Shown here piece by piece: positions 53,307 through 61,499 of a DNA stretch of 64,000 nt (its first letter is position 1; the number at the start of each line of letters is the position of its first letter). The notes beneath the pieces are model-generated. The model was not told the origin of the DNA. It ran no database searches and was given only the letters and a program-made list of their open reading frames with translations. The position numbers and the translations under genes are program-made. This DNA is from Bacillota bacterium (GTDB lineage Bacteria > Bacillota > UBA4882 > UBA8346), in NCBI GenBank assembly GCA_023402395.1, contig JAEYGI010000002.1:248001-312000 (forward strand), read 5' to 3'.

Positions 53307-54086
53307 TTGCAGTACAATGATTATCAATTGGCGTCCCTGAAAGAACAGGCTTCGAACGGCGGCGAGGTGTATCCGGTATTGCGGCGCGCCATTGAGGACC
53401 TTTACTTACAGCCGGGCGCCATTTTGAGCATCAAGGATATTTGCGAGCATTTCGAGATTGGCCGTTCGCCGGTGCGGGACGCGCTGATCCGGCTCGATCA
53501 GGAGGGCCTGGTCACCTTATTGCCGCAGCGCGGCACGATGATCTCCCAGATCGATCTGGGCCGGGTCGAGCAGGAACGGTTTTTACGCCTGTCGGTCGAG
53601 GAAGAAGTGATGAAGCTGTTCATGGCCTGCCACACGCCGACGGATATTACCCTGCTGAACGAGGCGCTCCGCCGGCAGCAGGAACTGTTTGACCGGGGCG
53701 AAGTGGACATGCGCCAATTTATCCTGCGGGACGACGAATTTCACGAGGTGTTCTATGCCGTGGCGGACAAACTCTTCTGTCTGCGGGCCATTCAGAACGT
53801 CTGGGGACATTATCGCCGGATGCGGTTGTTGACCTGCGGCGAAGAGTCCGGGCTCCAGGAGGTTATCCGCCAGCACAGCGCATTGATCACGGCCATGCAG
53901 GCGCGCGACACTGAACAGATGCGCAACATTTTTCACCTTCATCTGAGAAAGCTGGACCGGGAGGAGCGGTTTCTGTTGAAAAAATACCCGTACCTGTTTA
54001 AAGGCGCCGGTGACCGCGAATCCGCCAGTCCCCGCTGGAAAGCCGATTATCTGCAAACGCTTCGAATGGAGAAAGGGGTCATCTGA
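53307..54086 (+). CDS. GntR-family regulator with FCD domain
   Basis: A 259-residue regulator: winged helix-turn-helix (LSIKDICEHFEIGRSPVRDALIRLDQEGLV, given here as the segment near residues 38-67) followed by the helical FCD ligand domain (FLRLSVEEEVMKLFM, DDEFHEVFYAVADK, QHSALITAMQARD) with its metal-binding histidines. TTG start after GGAGAG. FCD regulators such as UxuR and ExuR sense hexuronate intermediates. The one-base overlap with the fructuronate-reductase-like gene supports a uronate signal. Confidence 0.9.
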   Translation: MQYNDYQLASLKEQASNGGEVYPVLRRAIEDLYLQPGAILSIKDICEHFEIGRSPVRDALIRLDQEGLVTLLPQRGTMISQIDLGRVEQERFLRLSVEEEVMKLFMACHTPTDITLLNEALRRQQELFDRGEVDMRQFILRDDEFHEVFYAVADKLFCLRAIQNVWGHYRRMRLLTCGEESGLQEVIRQHSALITAMQARDTEQMRNIFHLHLRKLDREERFLLKKYPYLFKGAGDRESASPRWKADYLQTLRMEKGVI

Positions 54087-55705
54087 TGCATTTAACCGAT
54101 CAAGAACTGACTAACAGGGTCCAATGGGAACGGGCGGGATTCGTCCTGCCGCGCTTCGATCGCGCGGCGATGATCGCCGCCACGGCCAAAGCCCCCGCCT
54201 GGGTGCATTTTGGCGCGGGGAACATCTTTCGCGCCTTTCTGGCCGCGCTGCAGCAAAAATTGCTTGACGAGGGCATCGAGAGCAAAGGCATTGTGGTGGT
54301 GGAAGGCTATGATTACGAAATTATTGACCGGACCTACCTGCCGTACGATAATCTGAGCTTGCTGGTTACGTTAAAGGCCAACGGGTCAATTGAGAAGACG
54401 GTGATCGGAAGCATGGCGGAGGCGCTGCGGGCCGACACCGCCAATCAAGCGGATTTCGGCCGCTTGAAAGCGATCTTTCGCGCGCCCAGCCTGCAGATGG
54501 TGAGCTTTACCATCACCGAGAAGGGTTACAGCCTGGTACGGGCGGGCGGGGAATTGCTGCCGGACGTCGCGGCCGACTTTCAAAACGGCCCGGCGGCTCC
54601 GCGAAGCTATATCGGCAAATTGGCCGCTTTGTGCTATGAACGGTACACCCATGGCGCGCTGCCACTGGCCCTGGTGAGCATGGATAACTGCTCGCACAAC
54701 GGCACCAAGCTTTATGAGGCCGTGCACGCCTTTGCCGCCGAATGGGCCAAAAACGGCCGGGCGGACAAGGGATTTCTTTCGTATATCGAGAATCCGTCGC
54801 AAGTGTCGTTCCCGTGGAGCATGATCGACAAGATCACCCCCCGTCCGGACGACAGCGTCAAAGCGATGCTGGAAAAGGCGGGCTTCGAAGACACCGCGGG
54901 CGAGGTCACCGCCAAGAACACCTATGTGGCTCCGTTTGTTAACGCGGAAGAGGCCCAGTACCTGGTGATCGAGGATGCGTTTCCGGCGGGCCGCCCGGCG
55001 CTGGAAAAAGCCGGGGTGATCTTTACCACCCGCGAGACCGTGGATAAAGTGGAAAAAATGAAGGTGTGCACCTGCTTGAATCCCTTGCACACGGCGCTGG
55101 CCATTTTCGGCTGTTTGCTGGGCTACACCAAAATCAGCGAAGAGATGAAAGACGCGGAGCTGGTAAAGTTGGTGGAAGCCGTCGGCTACCGGGAAGGGTT
55201 GCCGGTGGTGGTGGATCCGGGCATCGTCTCGCCCCGGGCGTTCATTGACGAAGTGCTGAAGGTGCGGATCCCGAATCCGTTCATGCCGGACACGCCGCAG
55301 CGGATTGCCACCGATACCTCCCAAAAGCTGCCGATCCGTTTCGGGGAAACCATTAAGGCCTATCTGGCCAGCGATACCTTGAAGGTGACCGATCTGAAAT
55401 TGATCCCGCTGGTGCTGGCGGGGTGGGTGCGTTATTTGTTGGGGATCGACGACGCGGGCCAGCCCTTTACCGTGAGCCCCGATCCAATGCTTCATACGCT
55501 GGAGCCGATGCTGGCCGGACTGAAGCTGGGGCAGCCGGGCCCGTTCCATGCGGCGCTGGAGCCGATTCTCTCCAATGAAAAGATTTTCGCCGTGAACCTG
55601 TATCAGGCCGGCCTGGGCCAGGTCGTGGAGGATTACTTCGCCGAGCTGATGGTGGGCCCCGGCGCGGTACGCGCCACCCTGCAACGGCATTTGTCTGGCA
55701 AATAG
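54086..55705 (+). CDS. mannitol-dehydrogenase-family oxidoreductase, fructuronate/tagaturonate reductase-like
   Basis: A 539-residue NAD(P)-dependent long-chain polyol dehydrogenase: N-terminal nucleotide-binding segment (WVHFGAGNIFRAFLAALQQ), MDNCSHNGTKL, and the catalytic helix motif following KMKVCTCLNPLHTALAIFG. Length and context match UxuB/UxaB-type enzymes that reduce fructuronate or tagaturonate to aldonates. It follows the GntR gene with a TGATG overlap. It would take the uronic acid freed by the GH2/GH88 enzymes one step down the pathway; uxaC/uxuA partners are not in the window. Confidence 0.85.
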   Translation: MHLTDQELTNRVQWERAGFVLPRFDRAAMIAATAKAPAWVHFGAGNIFRAFLAALQQKLLDEGIESKGIVVVEGYDYEIIDRTYLPYDNLSLLVTLKANGSIEKTVIGSMAEALRADTANQADFGRLKAIFRAPSLQMVSFTITEKGYSLVRAGGELLPDVAADFQNGPAAPRSYIGKLAALCYERYTHGALPLALVSMDNCSHNGTKLYEAVHAFAAEWAKNGRADKGFLSYIENPSQVSFPWSMIDKITPRPDDSVKAMLEKAGFEDTAGEVTAKNTYVAPFVNAEEAQYLVIEDAFPAGRPALEKAGVIFTTRETVDKVEKMKVCTCLNPLHTALAIFGCLLGYTKISEEMKDAELVKLVEAVGYREGLPVVVDPGIVSPRAFIDEVLKVRIPNPFMPDTPQRIATDTSQKLPIRFGETIKAYLASDTLKVTDLKLIPLVLAGWVRYLLGIDDAGQPFTVSPDPMLHTLEPMLAGLKLGQPGPFHAALEPILSNEKIFAVNLYQAGLGQVVEDYFAELMVGPGAVRATLQRHLSGK

Positions 55706-55769
55706 GAGCATGGAGCAGTATTTCGAGACAAGAGCGTTTGATTTTTAGATTTTCAATGTTTGAGATATC

Positions 55770-55798
55770 AAACCGCCGGCCGTTTTGGCCGGCGGTTT
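55770..55798 (+). terminator. intrinsic-type terminator hairpin
   Basis: AAACCGCCGGCC and GGCCGGCGGTTT form a 12-bp stem with a 5-base loop. The downstream T-run is short. It closes the gntR-dehydrogenase operon and shares its core with the hairpin at 48514. Confidence 0.7.
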
Positions 55799-55914
55799 GG
55801 CGATCAATACCACCGTTTGGTTGCCAACGCCTTACTCTCTAGCCCGGGTATTAAATTCCCCCGCCAGTTCCCTGACACCGCGCATGGCGTCGGCGTCGTT
55901 TTTGCTTGGGATCT

Positions 55915-56236
55915 TGCCATAACTGCGGCGCTGAGCGCCGCGGCTCCGGCATCCATGGCCGTTAAGGCGGCGCCTAATGCCGGAACTATGGCGTTAATTC
56001 CCCAAACTGCGGCAGTGACTGCCGAACCGGTGGGAACCATTCCCCAAACTATGGCATTCAATGCCGCGACACTGGCAGTCATCCCCATAGTTACGGCAAC
56101 CGTTGCCTGTCAATTTTCGGTCATCCCCGTAACTGCGGCAGTGAATGCCGATCAATTTTTAGTAATTAAATAGGGAATGGGAACCGCCCCCTGTCAATTA
56201 TTTGGAAGCGCCGTTACTGCGGCGGCGATTGCCGCT
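55915..56236. repeat. array of short imperfect hairpin repeats (AACTGCGGCAGTGAATGCCG type)
   Basis: At least six related units: near 55921, 56005, 56047, 56088, 56130 and 56214. Each has AACT/AGTT followed by a small hairpin such as CGGCAGTGACTGCCG, CGGCGCTGAGCGCCG or GGCATTCAATGCC, with CCCC upstream in most. The arms change together, so pairing is kept while sequence varies. A 137-codon frame (55760-56173) runs through it, but it starts inside the terminator and lacks a ribosome binding site. Confidence 0.6.
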
Positions 56237-56261
56237 TTGTTTTGGATTGGCAAGAACTAAT

Positions 56262-56345
56262 CTTTTAAAATAAGTTTAATTCAAATTCAATCATTTTTCG
56301 ATCATGATCGGCTTTAGGGGCTTGGCGCATATAAGAAATTAAGCC
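56262..56345. repeat. decayed copy of the AAGTTGAATTAAAT inverted-repeat element
   Basis: Aligns by eye with the second hairpin of the 28.8-29.2 kb elements (ATAAGTTTAATTCAA, then GGCTTTAGGGGCTTGGCGCAT, then ATAAGAAATTAAGCC), but its arms no longer match well. The surrounding bases to 56480 hold no gene. Confidence 0.55.
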
Positions 56346-56498
56346 AAGATCCACCAGAAAAGTTAAGCCAAAATGAGCTTTATCGGTCGAATCCTGTAAA
56401 GAACTTGGCCGGTAAAGCCGAAACTATTTATTAGGGAAAATATATGTCCATTCCTTTAAAAGCGGATTAACTGACTTCCCGGAAAAAGGGTGAAGCTG

Positions 56499-57281
56499 AT
56501 GAAATTTCATTATTATGACCTGGGATATGTCAAAGGCGGCGAGATCGTCCAGGTGAATCTGCACGGGACCATTGCCAACGTCAGATTAATGGACGGGATC
56601 AATGTTAATAATTTCAAGAAAGAGAAAAGGCATGTTTTTTTCGGCGGGTACGGGCTTAAATCGCCGGTCCGGATCCAGATCCCGGAAACCGGATACTGGT
56701 ATCTCGTGGTCGATCTCGGCGGTCGCTCCGGCATCTTGAAGTCGACGGTAACCGTCCTTCCGGGGAATTCGCCGGAGGTGGCCGCGGGGATGGGGATCAT
56801 CGCTTCCGAAGTGCTTTCCGGGAAGGGCGGCGACGATCTGGAGCAGCAGCAGATCGCGGCGGTGGAAGAGGATGAAAGGCCGCGGGAATATGACCTGTTC
56901 ATCCTGCACGCCGAGGAGGACCGGGGCGAAGTGGTGCTTCCTCTGGCGAATCGGCTGCGGGAACTGGGGTTGAAGATATGGTACGAACCATTCCAACTAT
57001 CGAATGAGGACACGCTGCGCAACATGATCGAACGGGGAATGGCTGAAAGCCGATACGGGGCCATTGTGGTGTCGGCGGCCTTCGTGAACCGGGACTGGAC
57101 CAGTTACGCGCTGGACGGTATTTTCGCGGGCGAACCGCGGATCCTTCCCATCTGGCATAATATCACCAAAAAGCAGGTGATCCAATACAGTCCCTCCTTC
57201 GCGAATCAACTGTCCCGCAATACCGCCATCAGCACCATCGAGGAGATCGCGGAGGAGATCCGCCGGGAGATTAAAGACTGA
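56499..57281 (+). CDS. DUF1883-TIR domain protein, candidate anti-phage effector
   Basis: A 260-residue cytoplasmic protein. The N-terminal domain of about 90 residues begins MKFHYYDLGYVKGGEIVQVN and matches DUF1883. After a linker, a TIR domain starts at about residue 130 (EYDLFILHAEED, LRELGLKIWYEPF, SRYGAIVVSAAFVNRDW). Bacterial TIR domains often cleave NAD during phage defence. Where many read WYDEFEL, this one reads WYEPFQL, so the catalytic glutamate is uncertain. ATG at 56499 follows AAAAGGG; a GTG three codons earlier is possible. It stands alone among repeats with no recognisable defence partner. Confidence 0.82.
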   Translation: MKFHYYDLGYVKGGEIVQVNLHGTIANVRLMDGINVNNFKKEKRHVFFGGYGLKSPVRIQIPETGYWYLVVDLGGRSGILKSTVTVLPGNSPEVAAGMGIIASEVLSGKGGDDLEQQQIAAVEEDERPREYDLFILHAEEDRGEVVLPLANRLRELGLKIWYEPFQLSNEDTLRNMIERGMAESRYGAIVVSAAFVNRDWTSYALDGIFAGEPRILPIWHNITKKQVIQYSPSFANQLSRNTAISTIEEIAEEIRREIKD

Positions 57282-57401
57282 TCGCCGTTGCCGGGCAGAT
57301 CCCGCGGCAGCGGCGCCGGACCCGCGCTCCGTTTCATCAATCCACTAACCTCCATCCGAATCCGGGCAGGATTTTTTGAAGATCACCCGAAATAATCTAA
57401 A

Positions 57402-57528
57402 AGCGTTGTGTGCAACTCAGGCCGAAGACCTGAGTTGCACGCAAAAGCTCAGAGAAGCAAGTGATAAAGTCAATTTTAGACCTCTTGGTTAGAATTGCCG
57501 TTCCAAGGACTTTACAGCTGGCTTCTGG
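57402..57528 (+). ncRNA. candidate structured RNA element, copy 2
   Basis: Same layout as the element at 35352-35473. A 12-bp hairpin (GTGCAACTCAGG/CCTGAGTTGCAC, 57410-57440), flanked by GCG/CGC, precedes the identical block AAAGCTCAGAGAAGCAAG. GATAAAGTC then pairs through AAAGTC (57466-57471) with GACTTT (57508-57513), and AGAAGC (57453-57458) pairs with GCTTCT (57521-57526). The first hairpin shares no sequence with copy 1, and the outer stem has C where copy 1 has T, so pairing is kept by compensating changes. It lies upstream of the second sensor kinase gene. Confidence 0.6.
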
Positions 57529-57540
57529 AAACCGACTATC

Positions 57541-57584
57541 TAAGTTGAATTAAATTCCGATTATGAGAAATTTAATTCAACTTA
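57541..57584. repeat. short inverted repeat, 15-bp perfect arms
   Basis: TAAGTTGAATTAAAT (57541-57555) and ATTTAATTCAACTTA (57570-57584) enclose 14 bases. The arms equal those of the second hairpin of the 28.8-29.2 kb elements, so this looks like a minimal or deleted member of the same family. Confidence 0.75.
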
Positions 57585-57643
57585 TTAACGCTACTGGATC
57601 GTCGATGAGCCCCGTCAGGGATTGAAACGGGTGATGCGCGGCA

Positions 57644-58876
57644 ATGGAGTATTACCGGAAATTCATTTATTTATTGGTCAGCGTCTTTGTGCATCTGACG
57701 GTGATCCATGATTACTGGGCCGGGAGTCTGGCTGCGATCTATCCCGGAAAATGGTCCAGTCAATTTTCGATCGCCATCATGCTGCTGATGCTGTTGACCT
57801 TTCCGATCCCGTTCGTGAAATTGGGCCTCCAGCGGGGTCTGTTTTTCGGGCGGTTATTTTTGATCCTGGCGATCTCGGCCCCGCTGATTGAAGCGCCGGG
57901 AACCTTCAGTCTCTTGTTCATGCTCCATAGCTTCGAAGGCTTTTTTTATTTTCCCCGTAAAATGGCGTTCCTGCTCGGCGGCGGCTATATGCTGTTTTTG
58001 TTCTGGCTCTTTGAGGCGCCGGTTCAGTTGTGGGGGTACTATGCTCCGCAATCATCCCCGAAGTTCGCGGCCTTCGTCATCCTCTCCCTCAATTGCCTGC
58101 TGGGAGGGGTTCTCGGCGAGTTCCTGGCCAGGGAGCAACGGCAGCGCCTTCAGGAGCAACGCCGGATCGCGGAGTTGAAAGACTTCAACCGTTATCTGGC
58201 CGAGGCCAATATCTGCCTCCAGGATACCGCGGCCCAGGCCGAATTGTCCTCGAAGTTCCGGGAACGGACCCGGATCGCCCGCGAGATCCATGACTCCATC
58301 GCCTATACCCTGACCAACCTGATCGCCTTGCTCAACGCGCACCGGGCCGAGGTTATGGAAAGCGGTGTCGCGGTCTCCACCAAGATTGAAGAAGCCCGGG
58401 TTTTGGCCCGGGAGGGCCTGACCGATCTGCGTCGGGCGCTGCGGGCTTTGCGGCCGCGTGAAAACGAGGGCTACAACGGATTGGGCTCCATCCTGCGGCT
58501 GGCCAAAGTCTTTCAGCAGGCCACCGGAATCCGGATTGAGGTCCATTACGGCGAAGTTCCCCAATATCTTGGCGAGCCGCTGGAGCGGGTGATTTACCGC
58601 CTGGTCCAGGAAGGGCTGACCAATGCCTTCCGGCACGGCCGGGCCAGTGAGATTTTTATCTCGTTTCACCTGGTTCACCAGGGGGTCGAGGTTTTGGTGA
58701 AGGACAACGGGTGCGGCGCCGTGCTCGCGCCCGACGCTCCGGTGTCCGGGTTCGGGCTGGTCGGGATCCACGAGCGAGTTACCGAGCTGGGCGGCACGGT
58801 GAAAGTCAGCTCCAAGCCGGGGTGCGGTTTCACGTTACAAGTCTGGCTGCCGTTGGCAAAGGAGGCGGAAGGCTGA
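57644..58876 (+). CDS. NarL/LiaS-type sensor histidine kinase (module 2)
   Basis: A 410-residue paralogue of the kinase at 39676. It has about six membrane segments in the first 170 residues, a coiled linker, HisKA_3 with H216 (IAREIHDSIAYTLTNL), and an ATPase domain (LVQEGLTNAFRHG, VKDNGCGAV, GFGLVGIHERVTELGG). The membrane part differs from module 1, so the signal probably differs. No strong ribosome binding site precedes the ATG. The stop overlaps the response regulator start by one base. Confidence 0.9.
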   Translation: MEYYRKFIYLLVSVFVHLTVIHDYWAGSLAAIYPGKWSSQFSIAIMLLMLLTFPIPFVKLGLQRGLFFGRLFLILAISAPLIEAPGTFSLLFMLHSFEGFFYFPRKMAFLLGGGYMLFLFWLFEAPVQLWGYYAPQSSPKFAAFVILSLNCLLGGVLGEFLAREQRQRLQEQRRIAELKDFNRYLAEANICLQDTAAQAELSSKFRERTRIAREIHDSIAYTLTNLIALLNAHRAEVMESGVAVSTKIEEARVLAREGLTDLRRALRALRPRENEGYNGLGSILRLAKVFQQATGIRIEVHYGEVPQYLGEPLERVIYRLVQEGLTNAFRHGRASEIFISFHLVHQGVEVLVKDNGCGAVLAPDAPVSGFGLVGIHERVTELGGTVKVSSKPGCGFTLQVWLPLAKEAEG

Positions 58877-59532
58877 TGGACCCCTTGCGGATCATCATTA
58901 TCGATGATCAGAAACTGTTCCGCGAAAACCTGAAGATCGTCATCAATCTGCAAGTGCCCAACGCCAAAGTGGTCGCCATGGCCACCAACGGCCGGGAAGC
59001 CCTGGAGATCTGCCGGACCACGCCGCACGATCTGATCCTGCTCGACATCCGGATGCCGGAGATGGACGGGGTGGAGTTCATCCGCTGGCTGAGGGTTTCC
59101 GGCGATCAGAGCAAAGTGATTGTTTTGACCACCTTCGACGATGACGAATATGTCTTTGAGGCCCTGCGGCTGGGTGCGGTCGGCTATCTTTTGAAGGATA
59201 TCGATCCCGAGGATTTAATCAAGGCCATTCTTGCGGTGCAAAGCGGGGAAACCTTAGTCTCGCCCCAGATCACCACCAAACTGGTCAAGGAAGTCACCCG
59301 CTACCGTTCGGCCGATCCGGCCGTGTCCAACGAGATTTTGGCCAGGCTGACCCCCAGGGAAATGGATGTCCTGCGCCGGCTGGCCATGGGCGAGGACAAC
59401 CGGGAGATCGCCGCCAGCCTCCAACTGGCGGAAGGCACGGTAAAAAACTACATCAGCAATATTTACGAGAAACTGGAATTGAAGGATCGCGCCCAGGCGA
59501 TCCGGTTCGCGATCATGCACGGCCTGATTTGA
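58876..59532 (+). CDS. NarL/LuxR-type response regulator (module 2)
   Basis: A 218-residue regulator with receiver D57 (LILLDIRMPEMDG), lysine in YLLKDIDP, and a LuxR-type DNA-binding domain (LTPREMDVLRRLAMGEDNRE, AEGTVKNYISNIYEKLELKD). GGAGG lies in the end of the kinase gene. By analogy with module 1 it should control the sugar transporter genes that follow. Confidence 0.93.
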   Translation: MDPLRIIIIDDQKLFRENLKIVINLQVPNAKVVAMATNGREALEICRTTPHDLILLDIRMPEMDGVEFIRWLRVSGDQSKVIVLTTFDDDEYVFEALRLGAVGYLLKDIDPEDLIKAILAVQSGETLVSPQITTKLVKEVTRYRSADPAVSNEILARLTPREMDVLRRLAMGEDNREIAASLQLAEGTVKNYISNIYEKLELKDRAQAIRFAIMHGLI

Positions 59533-60080
59533 TGCAAGGCGCATTGAAGCTGGTTCTTGGTTTTTAGGTTCTTAGCTCTTGGTCCTTAGTGCTTAGTTTT
59601 GATCCTTGATCCCCATGCCACGGGTTAGCGGCGGCATCCGTTTCCCATGGTTCCCCCTCCAACAATGGGGCGGCATTTATTTTGGCGCTCCCCGCGGCGG
59701 ATGACGGCCGCTGATGACTTTCCTTCCCAATCCCATGACTCCAGTCATATTTTTCCGGAAAAACCGTGACTAAAATCCTGAACCCTTTCACTGGCAGATG
59801 GGTTAACATCATGTTACATTAAAGTTAATGACATTGTCGCCACCGCGCGGCCGGGCGATTCTTTGCTCTTTTTTTATCGTCTCCGGAATCGGGGCGGATC
59901 GCGGTTTGCCGCAATCAGTTTCCGGGCATGCATATACCGCAACCCAACCCGGCCGGTCCGGTGCCTTATGATCTGGATAAATACCCAATGGATCCGGAGA
60001 TTGCAGTTTAACTTCAGGGAGGTGAGGCCCGGAATCAACCGGAGAAAGGGTAGCAAATGAAGCAATAAGGAGGATTTGAA
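59533..60080. other. intergenic region with short direct repeats and an operator-like palindrome
   Basis: A run of imperfect direct repeats (TTCTTGGTTTTTAGG, TTCTTAGCTCTTGG, CCTTAGTGCTTAG) spans 59550-59602. A perfect 6-base inverted repeat TAACAT-C-ATGTTA at 59804-59816 could be a regulator site for the downstream sugar operon. AGGAGG at 60068-60073 serves the next gene. No frame is supported. Confidence 0.45.
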
Positions 60081-61352
60081 GTGGTAAAAAGATTGTTAAT
60101 CGTGGCGTTAATCGCCGTGGTCGCCTGCTCCAACTTCGCGTTTGCGGCGAAGAAAACGGTGGTTCGCTTCCAAGACTGGCATATGTCCGAGGACGTTTGG
60201 ATGCAATGCCTTAAGGAACTGAAGGCGGAGTACGAAAAGCTCAATCCGGACGTTACGATCGAGTTTGAACCGGTATCTTTGGCTAATAAAGCGCAACGGT
60301 TTACCATCGCTTCCGAGGCCAGAAACGCCCCGGATGTCGTTCACTGCGAATTTGTCGATTTAGCGCCGTATGTTGATAAAGGATATTTGTTGGACCTGAG
60401 CGGGTTCATTAAAAAAGAGCCGAAAAATTTCATGAAGCAATGGGCTGATTCGGCGGTGAAACTGAGCCAGTTCAACGGCAAAACATACGCCATGCCCGAT
60501 GACGCCCAAACCATTGTGATGTTTTACAACACCGAGCTATACAAAAAAGCCGGGCTGGATCCGAATAAGCCTCCGAAAACCTGGACCGAGTTTCGCGACT
60601 ATGCCAAAAAGCTGACCACCGACGGCCAATGGGGCTTCGGAATGGTGGGCGACAAGAGCACCTCGCTGATTCAACGGCTGTTGCCGGTAATCTGGTCGTT
60701 CGGCGGCGACATTTTTAATGAGAACATGACCAAATGTGTGTTGGATTCGCCGGATTCCATCGCCGGTTTCAAATTTTACATCGAATTGAGCACCAAGGAT
60801 GGGGTTGTTCCTCCGGGCCCCACCGAAATGTCGGCCCAAAACGTCCGGACCTTCGCCTCGCAAAGCAAGGTCGCGATGAAATTCGGATCCGGGTGGACGG
60901 TGTCGATTATCGATGCCTTGAACCCCGCGTTGAAAGCGCGGGAGGTCTTGCGCGCCGCCCCCATGCCGGTCGGCAAAGAGAAAGTGACGTTCGCGGTCAT
61001 GGATTTCTGGGGAATCAGCGCCTATACCAAGCACAAGGATGCCGCCTGGAGCTGGGTCAAATTCTTGACCAGCAAAGAATCGACGACCAAAATGTTTAAG
61101 GATAACGGCGTCACTTCGTCGCGAATCGATGTCGCGGAGTCCGAGATCATCAAGAACGATAAGTTCGCCAGCGTAGTTTCGTCACAAATCCCGTACGGCC
61201 GTCCGGCGCCCCGGTTCATCGCCTTGAACGAAGTCAATGACGCGCTCATCGTTGCGACGCAACAAGCGCTGATCAAGCAGAAAACTCCGGAAGAAGCCAT
61301 GAAGGAAGCGGCCGCTAAAATCAATCAAATTATTGCGCGGAATAAGAAGTAA
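60081..61352 (+). CDS. sugar ABC transporter substrate-binding protein (module 2)
   Basis: A 423-residue family-1 binding protein, GTG start after AGGAGG. The signal peptide (LLIVALIAVVACSNFAFAAKK) contains one cysteine but not a good lipobox; cleavage after AFA is more likely. Family features are VRFQDWHMSEDVW, KTYAMPDDAQTIVMFYNTELY, FRDYAKKLTTDGQWGFGMVG and MDFWGISAYTKHKDAAWSWVKFL (shortened here). The ligand is a sugar or sugar acid; the epimerase downstream hints at a ketose or rare sugar. Confidence 0.9.
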   Translation: MVKRLLIVALIAVVACSNFAFAAKKTVVRFQDWHMSEDVWMQCLKELKAEYEKLNPDVTIEFEPVSLANKAQRFTIASEARNAPDVVHCEFVDLAPYVDKGYLLDLSGFIKKEPKNFMKQWADSAVKLSQFNGKTYAMPDDAQTIVMFYNTELYKKAGLDPNKPPKTWTEFRDYAKKLTTDGQWGFGMVGDKSTSLIQRLLPVIWSFGGDIFNENMTKCVLDSPDSIAGFKFYIELSTKDGVVPPGPTEMSAQNVRTFASQSKVAMKFGSGWTVSIIDALNPALKAREVLRAAPMPVGKEKVTFAVMDFWGISAYTKHKDAAWSWVKFLTSKESTTKMFKDNGVTSSRIDVAESEIIKNDKFASVVSSQIPYGRPAPRFIALNEVNDALIVATQQALIKQKTPEEAMKEAAAKINQIIARNKK

Positions 61353-61362
61353 ACGTGTGCTA

Positions 61363-61402
61363 TACGGCTCGGGGGAGAGGTGATAGCCCCCGGGCCGTTT
61401 TT
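61363..61402 (+). terminator. intercistronic attenuator hairpin
   Basis: ACGGC-T-CGGGGG pairs with CCCCCG-G-GCCGT, followed by TTTTTAT. It lies 10 bases after the binding-protein gene and before the permeases, a common way to make binding protein in excess over permease. Confidence 0.75.
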
Positions 61403-61499
61403 ATAATAGGATAAGACCGCAGAATGATTTCGGCGGATGAGTGAAACTCTTGCGACCCAAACGACCCAACCTGTTTAAACATCATCGGGAGGTTTAATC

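Noticed and set aside
55760..56173. 137-codon frame through the hairpin array
   Set aside because: It begins within the terminator hairpin, has no ribosome binding site, and its composition is explained by the repeats.
57609..57629. CRISPR array
   Set aside because: Only one repeat-like sequence is present, with no second copy, spacer or cas gene; kept only as a low-interest observation.
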